Of a DNA stretch of 64,000 bases, positions 1-8,990 are shown in pieces. Position numbers and translations under genes: made by a program. The stretch covers positions 1,550,001-1,614,000 of the forward strand of contig NZ_JADPQF010000001.1 of assembly GCF_015687155.1 (NCBI RefSeq), written 5' to 3'. This stretch comes from Aliikangiella sp. G2MR2-5. GTDB lineage: Bacteria > Pseudomonadota > Gammaproteobacteria > Enterobacterales > Kangiellaceae. The notes beneath the pieces were generated by a model that was not told where the DNA came from, did not search any database, and saw nothing but the letters and a program-made list of their open reading frames with translations. Numbering within the stretch: position 1 is the first letter of the stretch; each line of letters starts with the position of its first letter.

Positions 1-301
1 CTATAGCAGCAACGAAGCGTGAAAAGGTTCCGCTATGGGCGGTATAGATAGTTGCAGCTTCAGCAAGCGCCTGACTTCTGGGTAGGACCTCAAGTCCTCC
101 TTCAATCCTGTTAAATTGATAACCTAGTTGACCAAGCCCGTCGATGGCGTGATTAATATCATCGTTTTCAACCAGGTTTGTCAGTTGCGACCTTGAGCTT
201 GCCAAAGCACACAATGGTACCAGGCGATTAGCCACATATTTGCTACCCGGCAGTTTAATTTGTGCGTCAATCTGGTTTGTTGGCTGTATAATTCTTTGCA
301 A
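1..301 (-). CDS. aroA: 3-phosphoshikimate 1-carboxyvinyltransferase (EPSP synthase), 5' part only
   Basis: I translated this leftward frame by hand; it runs off the window start, leaving about the first 100 codons. It contains IKLPGSKYVANR, matching the LPGSKSxSNR phosphate-binding motif of EPSP synthase. This is followed by a 'DDINHAIDGLGQLGY' segment and 'TIYTAHSGTFSRFVAA', which corresponds to the 'GNAGTAMRPL' loop of the family. The enzyme joins shikimate-3-phosphate and phosphoenolpyruvate in chorismate synthesis. An in-frame TGA lies about 11 codons before the first usable start, so I place the start at TTG (301-299); this is tentative. Frame and motifs are clear. The family variant with 'TAHSGTFSRF' is divergent from E. 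coli AroA, so an AroA-like paralogue is possible. Confidence 0.72.
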   Translation of the reverse strand, partial: MQRIIQPTNQIDAQIKLPGSKYVANRLVPLCALASSRSQLTNLVENDDINHAIDGLGQLGYQFNRIEGGLEVLPRSQALAEAATIYTAHSGTFSRFVAAI

Positions 302-412
302 TGCCTGCTTTCCGTTATTGCTAACATATAATCATCGATTAAACCTTGATGATCGGACAATGTAAATTCACTTTTAACTATATAACAATATTTTATATTC
401 TAAATCTAATTT

Positions 413-748
413 TTAGAACATTATTAAACTATTGAAAATCATAGTAAAAGTAATTTTATAATAACAGTCTTGCCAATCCAGAAGCATGTGTATTATCAAT
501 CCGGTAGCAACAATCCGTGTTGGCCTGAAGCCTAGAAAAACAATATATACCCCTATTGCCCAATAAGTGTGAAGTGGATGAAAATTTATGCTACAGCGCA
601 GAGGATCATAAATCGGTGTCGCCAACAAGTGATCGAGGTCGACCAGCATTGTGGCGCACAGAATAAGCCAGTTTCTGAGCCAACGCTTCTTCCCAAACAA
701 GGGTGAAATTAATGCAGGCAGAACAAAGTGTAACAGTATGTGGAGCAC
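413..748 (-). CDS. DUF6122 family small membrane protein
   Basis: A 111-residue, very hydrophobic protein with three to four predicted membrane segments. It shows the pattern MLVDLDHLLATPIYDPxRCSxNFHPLHT, which I recognise from the DUF6122 family of small integral membrane proteins of unknown function; the Asp/His residues (DLDH, HPLH) resemble metal-dependent membrane hydrolases. The start is GTG at 748-746, chosen because family members begin 'MLHIxLHF' and an in-frame stop lies just upstream. It stands alone between the aroA-like gene and the divergent pabB. Function unknown. Confidence 0.7.
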   Translation of the reverse strand: MLHILLHFVLPALISPLFGKKRWLRNWLILCATMLVDLDHLLATPIYDPLRCSINFHPLHTYWAIGVYIVFLGFRPTRIVATGLIIHMLLDWQDCYYKITFTMIFNSLIMF

Positions 749-915
749 GAAAAAGTAATTTCCGTTTTATTAGTTCACCAGTTTACGACGAGATTTTTTT
801 GCTCGCCAGGTGATGTTTGAATCTGGATAAATGATACCAAAATTAAGTCAGGAAGCCTAAGTCAGAGAAATAAGTTAAAATATCGCAACTGATAATAAGT
901 CGTTGTTTAGAAACT

Positions 916-2322
916 ATGCAATTTATTGAGCTGCCTTATATCCAGCCGGCAGAAAAATTAGAAAAACTCAAACCACTGTCACACCGACCCTGGTTTACCC
1001 TGCTTGATAGTGCCGGCCATGATCTGAATTACAACCGATATGACATAGTCGTATGCGAACCAACTCTGGGCATCAACTTTTCGAATGGAAAACTCTCAAT
1101 CAACAATTTTGCCGACCATTCACTCCCTGAGATTAATGAAAACAAACCGCTGGAAAGTCTGAGAAAAATATTGTCTTTCTACCAGAAAAAATCCCACCAG
1201 CAGTCGAATGAGACTAATCTGAAGCTTCCTTTTAACGGCGGACTAGTAGGCTACATTAGTTATGATTTTGGGCGACATCTGGAAACGCTGCCTGATACAA
1301 CCGATGATGCTATAGCCCTGCCATGGCTTAAAATGGGACTCTATCAATGGGTGCTAATAAATGACCACAAACAAAAAACCACTCGAGTTTACAATTTTGG
1401 TTTGAAACCTTCGCTATGGCAGCAAAATGTTGAATTAGTCAGACGCATTTACCATGCACAAACCGATAGTCAGCAGTCAGAGAACTTTTCGCTGGTTGGA
1501 GAGTGGGAAAGTAATACCTCCAAAACAGAGTACGCCGAAGCATTTAATAAAATCCAGAACTATATTCACGCCGGAGACTGTTATCAGGTTAATTATGCCC
1601 AACAGTTTTCATGCCGTTATCAGGGCAATAGCTATCAAGCCTATTGTAAGCTCTCGCTGGCAAATAAAGCCCCCTTTTCAGCTTATATGCAATGCGAAGA
1701 GCATCAGATACTCAGTTTATCTCCGGAACGATTTATTGAGTCGCATCAGGGCAAAGTTACCACTCAGCCGATTAAAGGCACTCGACCCCGCTCCGCCGAT
1801 CCGGTGGAAGATAAGAAATTGGGAGAGGCATTAAAAAACAGTGAAAAAGACAAAGCAGAAAATCTGATGATTGTCGATCTGTTACGTAATGACCTAAGTC
1901 GAACCGCGGCAAAAGCAAGTGTAAAAGTAGGCGAACTCTTTGGCCACTATCGATTCGAATCAGTTCATCACTTAATTTCAACTATCGAATCAAAACTTGA
2001 TGAGCGATTTGATAACTTTGATCTTTTAGCCACAACTCTGCCTGGAGGCTCGATTACCGGCGCCCCTAAAATCAGAGCAATGGAAATCATTGAGGAACTG
2101 GAAAAGTGCAAACGCAATTTATACTGCGGCGTCATTGGTTATCTCGATTTTAACGGCAATATGGACACCAATATCTGTATACGCACGTTAATAGCAAAAA
2201 ACAATCAACTCTATTGCTGGGCTGGCGGCGGACTAGTCGCCGACTCTGAAATGGAAGTAGAATATCAGGAAACCTTTGATAAGTTGGCTAAAATTCTTCC
2301 AGTGCTTGCAAAGAGCGAATAA
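916..2322 (+). CDS. pabB: aminodeoxychorismate synthase component I
   Basis: 468 residues, the usual PabB length. It converts chorismate to 4-amino-4-deoxychorismate with ammonia from the PabA glutaminase, in folate synthesis. The N-terminal half is the anthranilate synthase component I N-terminal domain; the chorismate-binding domain starts near residue 200. The PIKGTRPR motif (about residue 286) carries the Lys nucleophile typical of PabB and absent in TrpE. 'LPGGSITGAPKIRAMEII' (about 375) and 'MDTNICIRTL' are the chorismate and Mg sites. pabB, nudL and sdaA lie in the same order as in E. coli, which supports the call over trpE. It reads toward nudL with a 15-bp gap. Confidence 0.95.
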   Translation: MQFIELPYIQPAEKLEKLKPLSHRPWFTLLDSAGHDLNYNRYDIVVCEPTLGINFSNGKLSINNFADHSLPEINENKPLESLRKILSFYQKKSHQQSNETNLKLPFNGGLVGYISYDFGRHLETLPDTTDDAIALPWLKMGLYQWVLINDHKQKTTRVYNFGLKPSLWQQNVELVRRIYHAQTDSQQSENFSLVGEWESNTSKTEYAEAFNKIQNYIHAGDCYQVNYAQQFSCRYQGNSYQAYCKLSLANKAPFSAYMQCEEHQILSLSPERFIESHQGKVTTQPIKGTRPRSADPVEDKKLGEALKNSEKDKAENLMIVDLLRNDLSRTAAKASVKVGELFGHYRFESVHHLISTIESKLDERFDNFDLLATTLPGGSITGAPKIRAMEIIEELEKCKRNLYCGVIGYLDFNGNMDTNICIRTLIAKNNQLYCWAGGGLVADSEMEVEYQETFDKLAKILPVLAKSE

Positions 2323-2337
2323 GAGCCCGAGAGCACT

Positions 2338-2934
2338 TTGAATTTTTCCTCAACCCGGAATAAAGTGTTACCAATGATAGATACGATTAAACAACATCTC
2401 ATTCCTTTAGACGAACAACCTGATATAAAGGATTCTTTAAAGTGCGCCGCTGTTTTGTTACCCCTGGTGTTTAACAGACAAGACGATTTATGGGAGGTTA
2501 TTCTTACTCGGCGTGCGGAGCACTTGAAGCACCACCCGGGTCAAATCAGTTTTCCCGGCGGTGGATATGAGGACAAGGACGACTCGCTATCTGAAACAGC
2601 AACCCGGGAAACTTATGAAGAGATAGGAATCCCTGACAATAAAATACAGCTTATCGGCAGGCTCCCTCAACAACAAACAGTCTCTCAGTATAATGTCACC
2701 CCTTACGTAGGCATCGTAGATTCAGATTATAAATTGACAATTGATCGAAACGAGGTAGAAGAAGTCTTTACCGCACCTCTGACCTTTGTAACTGATCAGA
2801 CCAATCAGGAAAAAGTCACCGAAACCATCAATGGGCACCAATATAGCTTCTACGTTATTCGATATAAGCATTATAATATCTGGGGCGCGACTGCTAGAAT
2901 TCTGGTCAATTTTACCCGCCGTATCAGCCGGTAA
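2338..2934 (+). CDS. nudL: CoA pyrophosphatase, Nudix hydrolase
   Basis: A Nudix protein of 186-198 residues. It has the CoA-pyrophosphatase signature 'ILTRRAEHLKHHPGQISFPGG' running directly into the Nudix box (GGYEDKDDSLSETATRETYEEIGI, with the REtyEEiG metal-binding Glu residues intact). Family members split CoA or oxidised CoA into 4'-phosphopantetheine and 3',5'-ADP. The first start is TTG at 2338, with GAG about 8 bases upstream. An ATG at 2374 would give a protein starting MIDTIKQH and is an equally credible start. It follows pabB and precedes sdaA, as in E. coli. Confidence 0.9.
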   Translation: MNFSSTRNKVLPMIDTIKQHLIPLDEQPDIKDSLKCAAVLLPLVFNRQDDLWEVILTRRAEHLKHHPGQISFPGGGYEDKDDSLSETATRETYEEIGIPDNKIQLIGRLPQQQTVSQYNVTPYVGIVDSDYKLTIDRNEVEEVFTAPLTFVTDQTNQEKVTETINGHQYSFYVIRYKHYNIWGATARILVNFTRRISR

Positions 2935-3040
2935 AGCACAACTTGAAAATCAGTCGGACTCGACAGAGCCCTGAATCATGGCTCTTGTATATTAGTCTCG
3001 AATTTAGCATTTAACTCACTACAATAAACCGAGGTATCGC

Positions 3041-4405
3041 TTGGCTGTTTCTGTTTTCGATTTATTTACTGTTGGCATAGGTCCAAGTAGCTCACACACT
3101 GTAGGCCCGATGCGTGCGGCCAAAAAATTCATTCAACAGGTTTTAACTCTGGAGACTCCACCGCACCGTATTTTATCAGAGCTGTATGGGTCGCTGGGTC
3201 ATACCGGTAAAGGCCATGGTAGCGATGTTGCAGTACTACTGGGTCTTGAAGGTGAGCGTCCTCATCTGGTGGATACAGACTCTGTCGCAGAAAGAATGGA
3301 TACCATTCGTCGCCAGGGAGTACTCAAACTCAATGGTAAACTGGCTATCCGCTACGATGACAAATCTGACCTGATTTTTCATCGTAAAAAAACACTACCT
3401 GGCCATGCAAACGGTATGATGTTCACGGCTTTTGACGAATCAGGAAACCTGCTTCTACAGAAAATTTATTATTCTGTTGGTGGTGGCTTCGTCATTGGAG
3501 AAGATACAGATACACAACCAATCAAAGATCTCCATCTTAAGCTTCCGTACGATTTTCAAACTGGAGAACAACTGCTGCAAATGACAAAAGAGAGTGGCCT
3601 GAGCATTAGTAGTTTGATGATGGAAAATGAAAAAGCCTGGCGCACACGAGAAGAAATCATGCAGGGACTAGACGGTATCTGGCAGACAATGAACGACTGC
3701 ATAGAGAAAGGCATGAGAGTTGAAGGAATTCTTCCTGGCGGTTTAAAGGTTAAACGCCGTGCCCCGGCTTTACACAAGAAACTGCTTTCGCGCGCCGAAA
3801 ACGCTGACCCGCTTTCAGCAATGGACTGGGTTAATCTGTATGCTTTGTCAGTAAACGAAGAGAACGCTGCAGGCGGTCGAGTTGTAACAGCCCCTACAAA
3901 TGGAGCAGCCGGCATTATCCCTGCGGTAATTAAATACTACCAACACTTCTACAAGCCACAGAGCCAGGAAACCACACAGAGATTTTTGTTAGCCGCGGCT
4001 GCAATTGGTATTCTGTATAAAATCAATGCTTCTATCTCCGGTGCAGAAGTTGGCTGTCAGGGTGAAGTCGGTGTTGCCTGCTCAATGGCCGCGGCAGGAC
4101 TAGCGGAAGCACTTGGCGGTTCACCGGCGCAAGTCGAATGTGCAGCAGAAATTGGTATGGAGCATAATCTGGGGTTAACTTGCGACCCGGTAGGTGGACT
4201 GGTTCAAGTTCCGTGTATAGAACGTAATGCGATGGGTGCAGTTAAAGCGATTAATGCCGCTCGTCTGGCTTTACAGGGCGACGGCGACCAAAAGGTATCA
4301 CTCGACAAAGTCATTAAGACGATGCGCGAAACAGGCGCAGACATGAAAACCAAATATAAAGAAACTGCTCGTGGAGGGCTGGCTGTTAATATAATTGAAT
4401 GTTAG
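3041..4405 (+). CDS. sdaA: L-serine dehydratase, iron-sulfur type
   Basis: 454 residues, the normal length of single-chain SdaA/SdaB. It deaminates L-serine to pyruvate with a 4Fe-4S cluster. The N-terminal domain begins [20 protein letters not shown] with the SSSHT substrate loop. The catalytic domain carries the cluster cysteines in '[16 protein letters not shown]' and '[18 protein letters not shown]'. The start is TTG at 3041, supported by GAGG about 8 bases upstream and by the family N terminus. A strong terminator follows at 4462. In a genome rich in amino-acid use genes it probably feeds serine carbon into pyruvate. Confidence 0.96.
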   Translation: MAVSVFDLFTVGIGPSSSHTVGPMRAAKKFIQQVLTLETPPHRILSELYGSLGHTGKGHGSDVAVLLGLEGERPHLVDTDSVAERMDTIRRQGVLKLNGKLAIRYDDKSDLIFHRKKTLPGHANGMMFTAFDESGNLLLQKIYYSVGGGFVIGEDTDTQPIKDLHLKLPYDFQTGEQLLQMTKESGLSISSLMMENEKAWRTREEIMQGLDGIWQTMNDCIEKGMRVEGILPGGLKVKRRAPALHKKLLSRAENADPLSAMDWVNLYALSVNEENAAGGRVVTAPTNGAAGIIPAVIKYYQHFYKPQSQETTQRFLLAAAAIGILYKINASISGAEVGCQGEVGVACSMAAAGLAEALGGSPAQVECAAEIGMEHNLGLTCDPVGGLVQVPCIERNAMGAVKAINAARLALQGDGDQKVSLDKVIKTMRETGADMKTKYKETARGGLAVNIIEC

Positions 4406-4461
4406 TTCGAACAGAAACATTCTCTTCTATTAAAAATATCGGGTTTCACCTTGAAACATCG

Positions 4462-4486
4462 GGCTCCGTTTACACGGAGCCTTTTT
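4462..4486 (+). terminator. rho-independent terminator of sdaA
   Basis: Perfect 8-bp stem GGCTCCGT/ACGGAGCC with a 4-base loop (4462-4481) followed by TTTTT. It ends the pabB-nudL-sdaA unit and overlaps the last codons of the convergent gene at 4470-5093. Confidence 0.85.
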
Positions 4487-5093
4487 CTTCAAACAGAGGA
4501 AGATAAAACTCGAAACCTTGTTCTTCGCGCCATTCTAATCTTCCCTTCATTTGCTCTACAAAACCTTTGATAAATGCGAGACCCACATCTTTACTGCCCA
4601 AAAGCATGCGACTGGAATAAAAAGGCTCAAACAGTTTCGTTTTCTGCTCTTCGTTAAAACTGACGCCTGCTGATTCCAGCTGCAAATAAAAATGCTTTTC
4701 TTCTTGTGTTAGGCGGAAACACAACTGGCACTCCGGACTAAACGCTCGACAAAATCGACACAACGATTCCAGACAATACCAGAACCATTGCACATCAGAT
4801 GCTACTTCAGCTTTGGAAAGCTCAGTTTCAAAACTGAACCCATTCCCATTGGCAATTTCTTTCAGAATGGGTACCAGATCTACCGGTTTAAATTGTGCCT
4901 GTAGACGAGAAATCATCGATAATAGCTGTTTGCCAAATACCACCGCTTCTTTCCCGGAGGCTAGCGACAGCTCCAATCTGTCTTTCACCTCTTCGTTTTC
5001 AACTTCCATTAATGACAGCTCGGTAAATCCCATCATCCCGGCAAGGTAGTTATTGTATGAGTGCACCAGAAGGCCGATAGTATCTTTATCCAT
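4470..5093 (-). CDS. small histidine-kinase-like protein (HisKA-like plus reduced HATPase)
   Basis: 207 residues, no membrane segment. The N terminus 'LLVHSYNNYLAGMMGFTEL' resembles the dimerisation helix of sensor kinases, where an H-box His is followed by an Asn ('HDlxNxLtgilGyxEL'). The C-terminal part (about residues 150-200) resembles the end of a HATPase_c domain ('LFEPFYSSR', then 'GLAFIKGFVEQMKGRLEW'). I do not see a normal N-box or a DxGxG motif, so ATP binding is doubtful; it may be a phosphotransfer or adaptor protein. The start ATG has GAGAAA upstream. It is convergent with sdaA and next to uspE on the same strand, but separated from it by a terminator. Confidence 0.6.
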   Translation of the reverse strand: MDKDTIGLLVHSYNNYLAGMMGFTELSLMEVENEEVKDRLELSLASGKEAVVFGKQLLSMISRLQAQFKPVDLVPILKEIANGNGFSFETELSKAEVASDVQWFWYCLESLCRFCRAFSPECQLCFRLTQEEKHFYLQLESAGVSFNEEQKTKLFEPFYSSRMLLGSKDVGLAFIKGFVEQMKGRLEWREEQGFEFYLPLFEEKGSV

Positions 5094-5144
5094 CTTTATT
5101 TCTCACCGCTTTACCCAATGAATCTACTAACTATATATCAGACA

Positions 5145-5174
5145 CAAAAAAGCGGGAATAATATCCCGCTTTTT
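5145..5174 (-). terminator. terminator downstream of uspE
   Basis: Stem AGCGGGA/TCCCGCT (5151-5157 and 5164-5170) with a 6-base loop, flanked by A-run and T-run so it can work on both strands. On the minus strand the hairpin is followed by six T residues, placed just after the uspE stop. Confidence 0.82.
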
Positions 5175-5197
5175 AAAATAGTATTTGCTAGTAGAAC

Positions 5198-6085
5198 CTA
5201 CTTTATAACCATTACATCTGAAGCAACACTATGCAATACATTTTCAGCAGTGTTACCGAGCAAACGTCCACGCAAACTGGTGCGAGTCTTATTGCCGATA
5301 ACAACAACGTCAGCATCAATATTCTGGCTAATACGACAAATCTCTTTCGCCGGCTTACCTGAAACCAGATGAAGTTTGCTTCGATCAAGACCGGCTTCTT
5401 CAACCAGCTTCCTAATCATTGGATCCAAAGTAGACTTCATTCTTTCTTCGTAAGTTTTAGGATCAATCAGATCGAGATCCGCCAATGCCTTTGGCACTGC
5501 AATCGAATAGCAAGCGTGAACAACACTATTTGTCGCATTAGCTAACTTGATAGATTGACGCAAAATATCCTCATTCAAATCCAGAGTTCGCTTACTTGTA
5601 GAACCCAGGTCGAGTGCTGCCAGTATTACGCCCCCTTCTTTCCATGGATTATCTCCCACAATCATTACCGGTTCAGGGCATTGTCTCATTAGCTGCCAGT
5701 CGGAAGGCGTATACAGGAAAGTTTCTGATCGATGACCGGATTTAAATACCATATCAAAAGCTTTTTGATCACAACGGGAGATTACCCAGGATTCAAATGA
5801 CTTTTCCCAAACTACATCAACATGAACATGAACATTGCCTATATCAACGCCTTTCAGAAAGTTGTCTATCTCTTCCTGTTTCTTATCGATATAAGAATGG
5901 TGAACTTTACGCTTTTCTTCATGAGATAGAATCTCTGAACTATCTACACCTGGCGCATGAACAAAACCGACAAATTCAATCTTCGCACCGGTATTTTCTG
6001 CGATCTCCAGAGCATGGAAAAAGGCAGACTGCTTTCCACCTTCCTTATCGGCAATAACAAGTAATTCGCGCATTTCTGACTCCAA
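5198..6085 (-). CDS. uspE: universal stress protein, tandem Usp domains (UspE-like)
   Basis: 295 residues with two Usp folds, about 1-145 and 155-295. The second domain ends with the nucleotide-binding motif 'GNKTRTSLRGRLLGNTAENV' and the closing 'SDVMVIK', as in E. coli UspE. The first domain has no clear G-2x-G-9x-G motif, also as in UspE. Cytoplasmic; the E. coli homologue is linked to stress, motility and adhesion. It is divergent from the GGDEF-EAL regulator at 6347 across a 260-bp AT-rich gap and is followed by a terminator. Confidence 0.88.
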   Translation of the reverse strand: MESEMRELLVIADKEGGKQSAFFHALEIAENTGAKIEFVGFVHAPGVDSSEILSHEEKRKVHHSYIDKKQEEIDNFLKGVDIGNVHVHVDVVWEKSFESWVISRCDQKAFDMVFKSGHRSETFLYTPSDWQLMRQCPEPVMIVGDNPWKEGGVILAALDLGSTSKRTLDLNEDILRQSIKLANATNSVVHACYSIAVPKALADLDLIDPKTYEERMKSTLDPMIRKLVEEAGLDRSKLHLVSGKPAKEICRISQNIDADVVVIGNKTRTSLRGRLLGNTAENVLHSVASDVMVIK

Positions 6086-6346
6086 GAAATTTTATGGCCT
6101 TTTATATTCAAGCCATTCTAGCAACATTTCTTGACTAAATCATGATCCAATTCAAGAATTTTCTCTTATTTTTTAATAACTTTGAGCTAGTCGACTAATA
6201 AAAATAAGTAATGGAAAGCTGCCATTTTCGATACCAAATAGTCTATACTCTAGACAATATCGACCAGGGTAAGCACAATAGACCACTTGTGCTCTGGCGC
6301 ATTCGGTATTTGGGGATTTTATTGAAGTCAGTAAACTAGGAGTTTT

Positions 6347-8830
6347 ATGACTCAAGTAGCATTAAAAAAACAATTATTATTGGTCAATTCCAATGAGGAA
6401 AGACTTCAAGTACTCAAAGAACTGCTTAAATCGGAAACTGATTACCAAATATTAACAGCCACTACCGCACAAAAAGCAGTTGACTGGCTAAAATCGGAAC
6501 AGATCAATTTAATTATCAGTAATATCAAGTTACCAGACCTTGACGGCTGGCGACTGGCCAGACTCGTCCGCTCAGGCGTTTTGAGATGTGAAGCAACCAC
6601 CCCTTTTATTATTGTCGCCAATACCTGGTGTGAGCATATAGCCAACACTACCGCACGCGAGTTCGATATCAATGCATTAACAGCCTACGATCAAAGAAAC
6701 GAATTGCCACAGCTAATTACACTCGTTGAGCAAAAAACAAACAGCACCAATCAGAAGCAAAAGTTACTCGTTATAGAAGACAATCCCGATACACGTCATT
6801 TAGTCTCTCGCATTCTGGGAAATCGATTCGAAATTGTCGGCGCAGAAGACGGTACCTCGGGTTTAGCACTTTGGTCAGAATCTGAATTTGCACTGGTACT
6901 ACTCGATGTTATGTTACCCGGAATGACCGGCAATGAAATACTCAGAAAAATAATGGCTGAGAAGCCAGGTCAATCGGTCGTAATTATGACAGCAAATCAT
7001 CATGCAGAACTGGCTGAAGAGTTGATGCTGGCCGGCGCCGCGGACTTTGTTACTAAGCCATTCAGAGCTGAACAACTGCGCCAGGTATGCGAAACAGCTG
7101 CCAGAAGAGAAGATTTCATGATAAGCAACGAGCAGTTTGCCGATAAAGTCGACTCGCTGAATAAGAGCCGTAAAGAGTATAAAAGAATACTGGATGCTCA
7201 TCAGCACCTCCTGGACCAGCTTGGTAGCGTGGTAATAGAACTAAACGCTAACGGAGATATCTGCTTTCTAAATAAAGCCTGGGAAAAGCTAACCGGGTAT
7301 GCGATAGATGAGAGCCAGCAAAAATCCTTACTTGATTTCATCGAAAAGCCGCTTAATCCTGGAGTCTACATTTCCGACGAATTAAACGGTCTTTTGTCCG
7401 GAAGTGTTAAATCTCACCGCTTTGAGTTTCGACTAAAAAATAAATTCAACGAGGAACTATGGGTAGAAGCGCGCCTTGAAATATCTCCTTCTCAAGATCA
7501 TAAAAGCCGTAGCATTTCTGGAACTATTGATAATGTTACTGATCGTAAAAAAGCGCAAAGGGATCTTGAATATTTGGCAATGCATGATGCTTTAACTGGC
7601 CTGTTTAACCGCCACTATTTCGAGACAGAGCTGAAACACTTTTCAGCAATGGCAGTACGAGGAAATGGACCTCACTCTTTACTCTATATTGACCTTGACC
7701 ACTTCAAAGTGATCAATGACACACTCGGACATCATCAGGGTGACGCTGTTTTAAGAAACATTGCTGAACTGATTTCCGGCCGTTTAAGAGAGTCCGATAT
7801 TTTTTCTCGCATTGGCGGAGATGAGTTCGCATTGTTGCTACCTAATACCGAGCAGGAAACAGCCCTGTCTATTGCTGAAGACATTTGTCAGTTACTCGAT
7901 CAATACAAATGCCAGGTCGAAGGAGAAATATTCAAGATCAGTGGTTCTATCGGTATTTCGCAAATTACCGGAGAAGAAATCAACGCTGATGAATATATGA
8001 AACAAGCAGATATTGCACTTTATGCTGCAAAAAGACAGGGACGAAATCTTGCACATATCTATGATATCAATGATGAGCACAGTGCGGCTTTAAAAGCGAG
8101 CCTGGAATGGGCGAGAAAATTACACCAGGCGGTTGCCGACGATAACCTCGAACTATTTTTTCAACCGGTCATCGATATTAAAACCAGAGAAACGGTTTAT
8201 TATGAGGCTTTGGTTCGATTAAGAATTGAAAATCGTATTGTTTCACCCGGAGAGTTCATTCCTGCCCTTGAGCGAGAGGGAGATATGAGTTTGCTTGACC
8301 GACAAGTTGTGAGCAAAGCCATAAAATATTTAAAGGACTACCCTGCCTTGAACAGGATTGCAGTGAATTTGTCAGCTCAGGGTTTTAGTGATGATCGTTT
8401 AGTCCCTTTGGTAAAAGATAAGCTTCAACAATACGGAGTAGATGGACGACAAATTATTTTTGAGCTAACCGAGAGCGCGAGTCTTTCCAATATCTCAGCG
8501 ACCCGACGCATTGTCTCCCGAATCGAGGAGCTCGGTTGTGAATTTTCCATCGATGATTTTGGTACAGGCTTCAGTACATTCAACTACTTAAAAGAATTAC
8601 CGGCCCGCTCGGTAAAAATTGACGGCTCTTTCGTGGTCGATCTGGTGGATAACCCAGTTGATCAGGCTCTGGTAAAAGCGATTTATGAAGTTGCTACTGC
8701 ACTTAAGAAAAAAACCGTTGCTGAATTTGTAGAGAACGAAGAAACTTTATTATTGCTACAAGAGATCGGGGTATCTTACGCTCAAGGGTATCATATCGAT
8801 AAACCGAAACCGGTCTCCGAAATATTCTAA
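6347..8830 (+). CDS. response regulator with REC-REC-PAS-GGDEF-EAL domains
   Basis: 827 residues. A first receiver-like domain (about 5-125) has Asn in place of the phospho-Asp ('IISNIKLPDLDGW'), so it cannot be phosphorylated normally. The second receiver (about 138-255) is complete: 'VIEDN' acidic pocket, 'LLLDVMLPG' with the phospho-Asp near 187, and 'TKPF'. A PAS domain (about 285-400) leads to a diguanylate cyclase domain with intact GGDEF near 490 and an RESD inhibitory I-site just before it. The phosphodiesterase domain has intact EAL (about 620), FELTES and DDFGTG motifs. Both c-di-GMP synthesis and breakdown are therefore possible. RBS AGGAG lies before the ATG. No histidine kinase is adjacent. 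Confidence 0.93.
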   Translation: MTQVALKKQLLLVNSNEERLQVLKELLKSETDYQILTATTAQKAVDWLKSEQINLIISNIKLPDLDGWRLARLVRSGVLRCEATTPFIIVANTWCEHIANTTAREFDINALTAYDQRNELPQLITLVEQKTNSTNQKQKLLVIEDNPDTRHLVSRILGNRFEIVGAEDGTSGLALWSESEFALVLLDVMLPGMTGNEILRKIMAEKPGQSVVIMTANHHAELAEELMLAGAADFVTKPFRAEQLRQVCETAARREDFMISNEQFADKVDSLNKSRKEYKRILDAHQHLLDQLGSVVIELNANGDICFLNKAWEKLTGYAIDESQQKSLLDFIEKPLNPGVYISDELNGLLSGSVKSHRFEFRLKNKFNEELWVEARLEISPSQDHKSRSISGTIDNVTDRKKAQRDLEYLAMHDALTGLFNRHYFETELKHFSAMAVRGNGPHSLLYIDLDHFKVINDTLGHHQGDAVLRNIAELISGRLRESDIFSRIGGDEFALLLPNTEQETALSIAEDICQLLDQYKCQVEGEIFKISGSIGISQITGEEINADEYMKQADIALYAAKRQGRNLAHIYDINDEHSAALKASLEWARKLHQAVADDNLELFFQPVIDIKTRETVYYEALVRLRIENRIVSPGEFIPALEREGDMSLLDRQVVSKAIKYLKDYPALNRIAVNLSAQGFSDDRLVPLVKDKLQQYGVDGRQIIFELTESASLSNISATRRIVSRIEELGCEFSIDDFGTGFSTFNYLKELPARSVKIDGSFVVDLVDNPVDQALVKAIYEVATALKKKTVAEFVENEETLLLLQEIGVSYAQGYHIDKPKPVSEIF

Positions 8831-8990
8831 CGCGTTAATGCTAAATATCGGTTTTTCATTCTTTTAAATAATTTTTTATCTTAAACATTGATTAATATTT
8901 GAACTACACTTATACGATATGAGATTATAAGCGCCCGTTTAATCTCCTTATGATATAAAAATAAGAATAACGAGCGTTATGAGGTAGTTC

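Noticed and set aside
1772-1981. Antisense frames inside pabB, paaZ, metH, cysK and other genes
   Set aside because: They are mirror frames of strongly supported genes and have no starts or family motifs.
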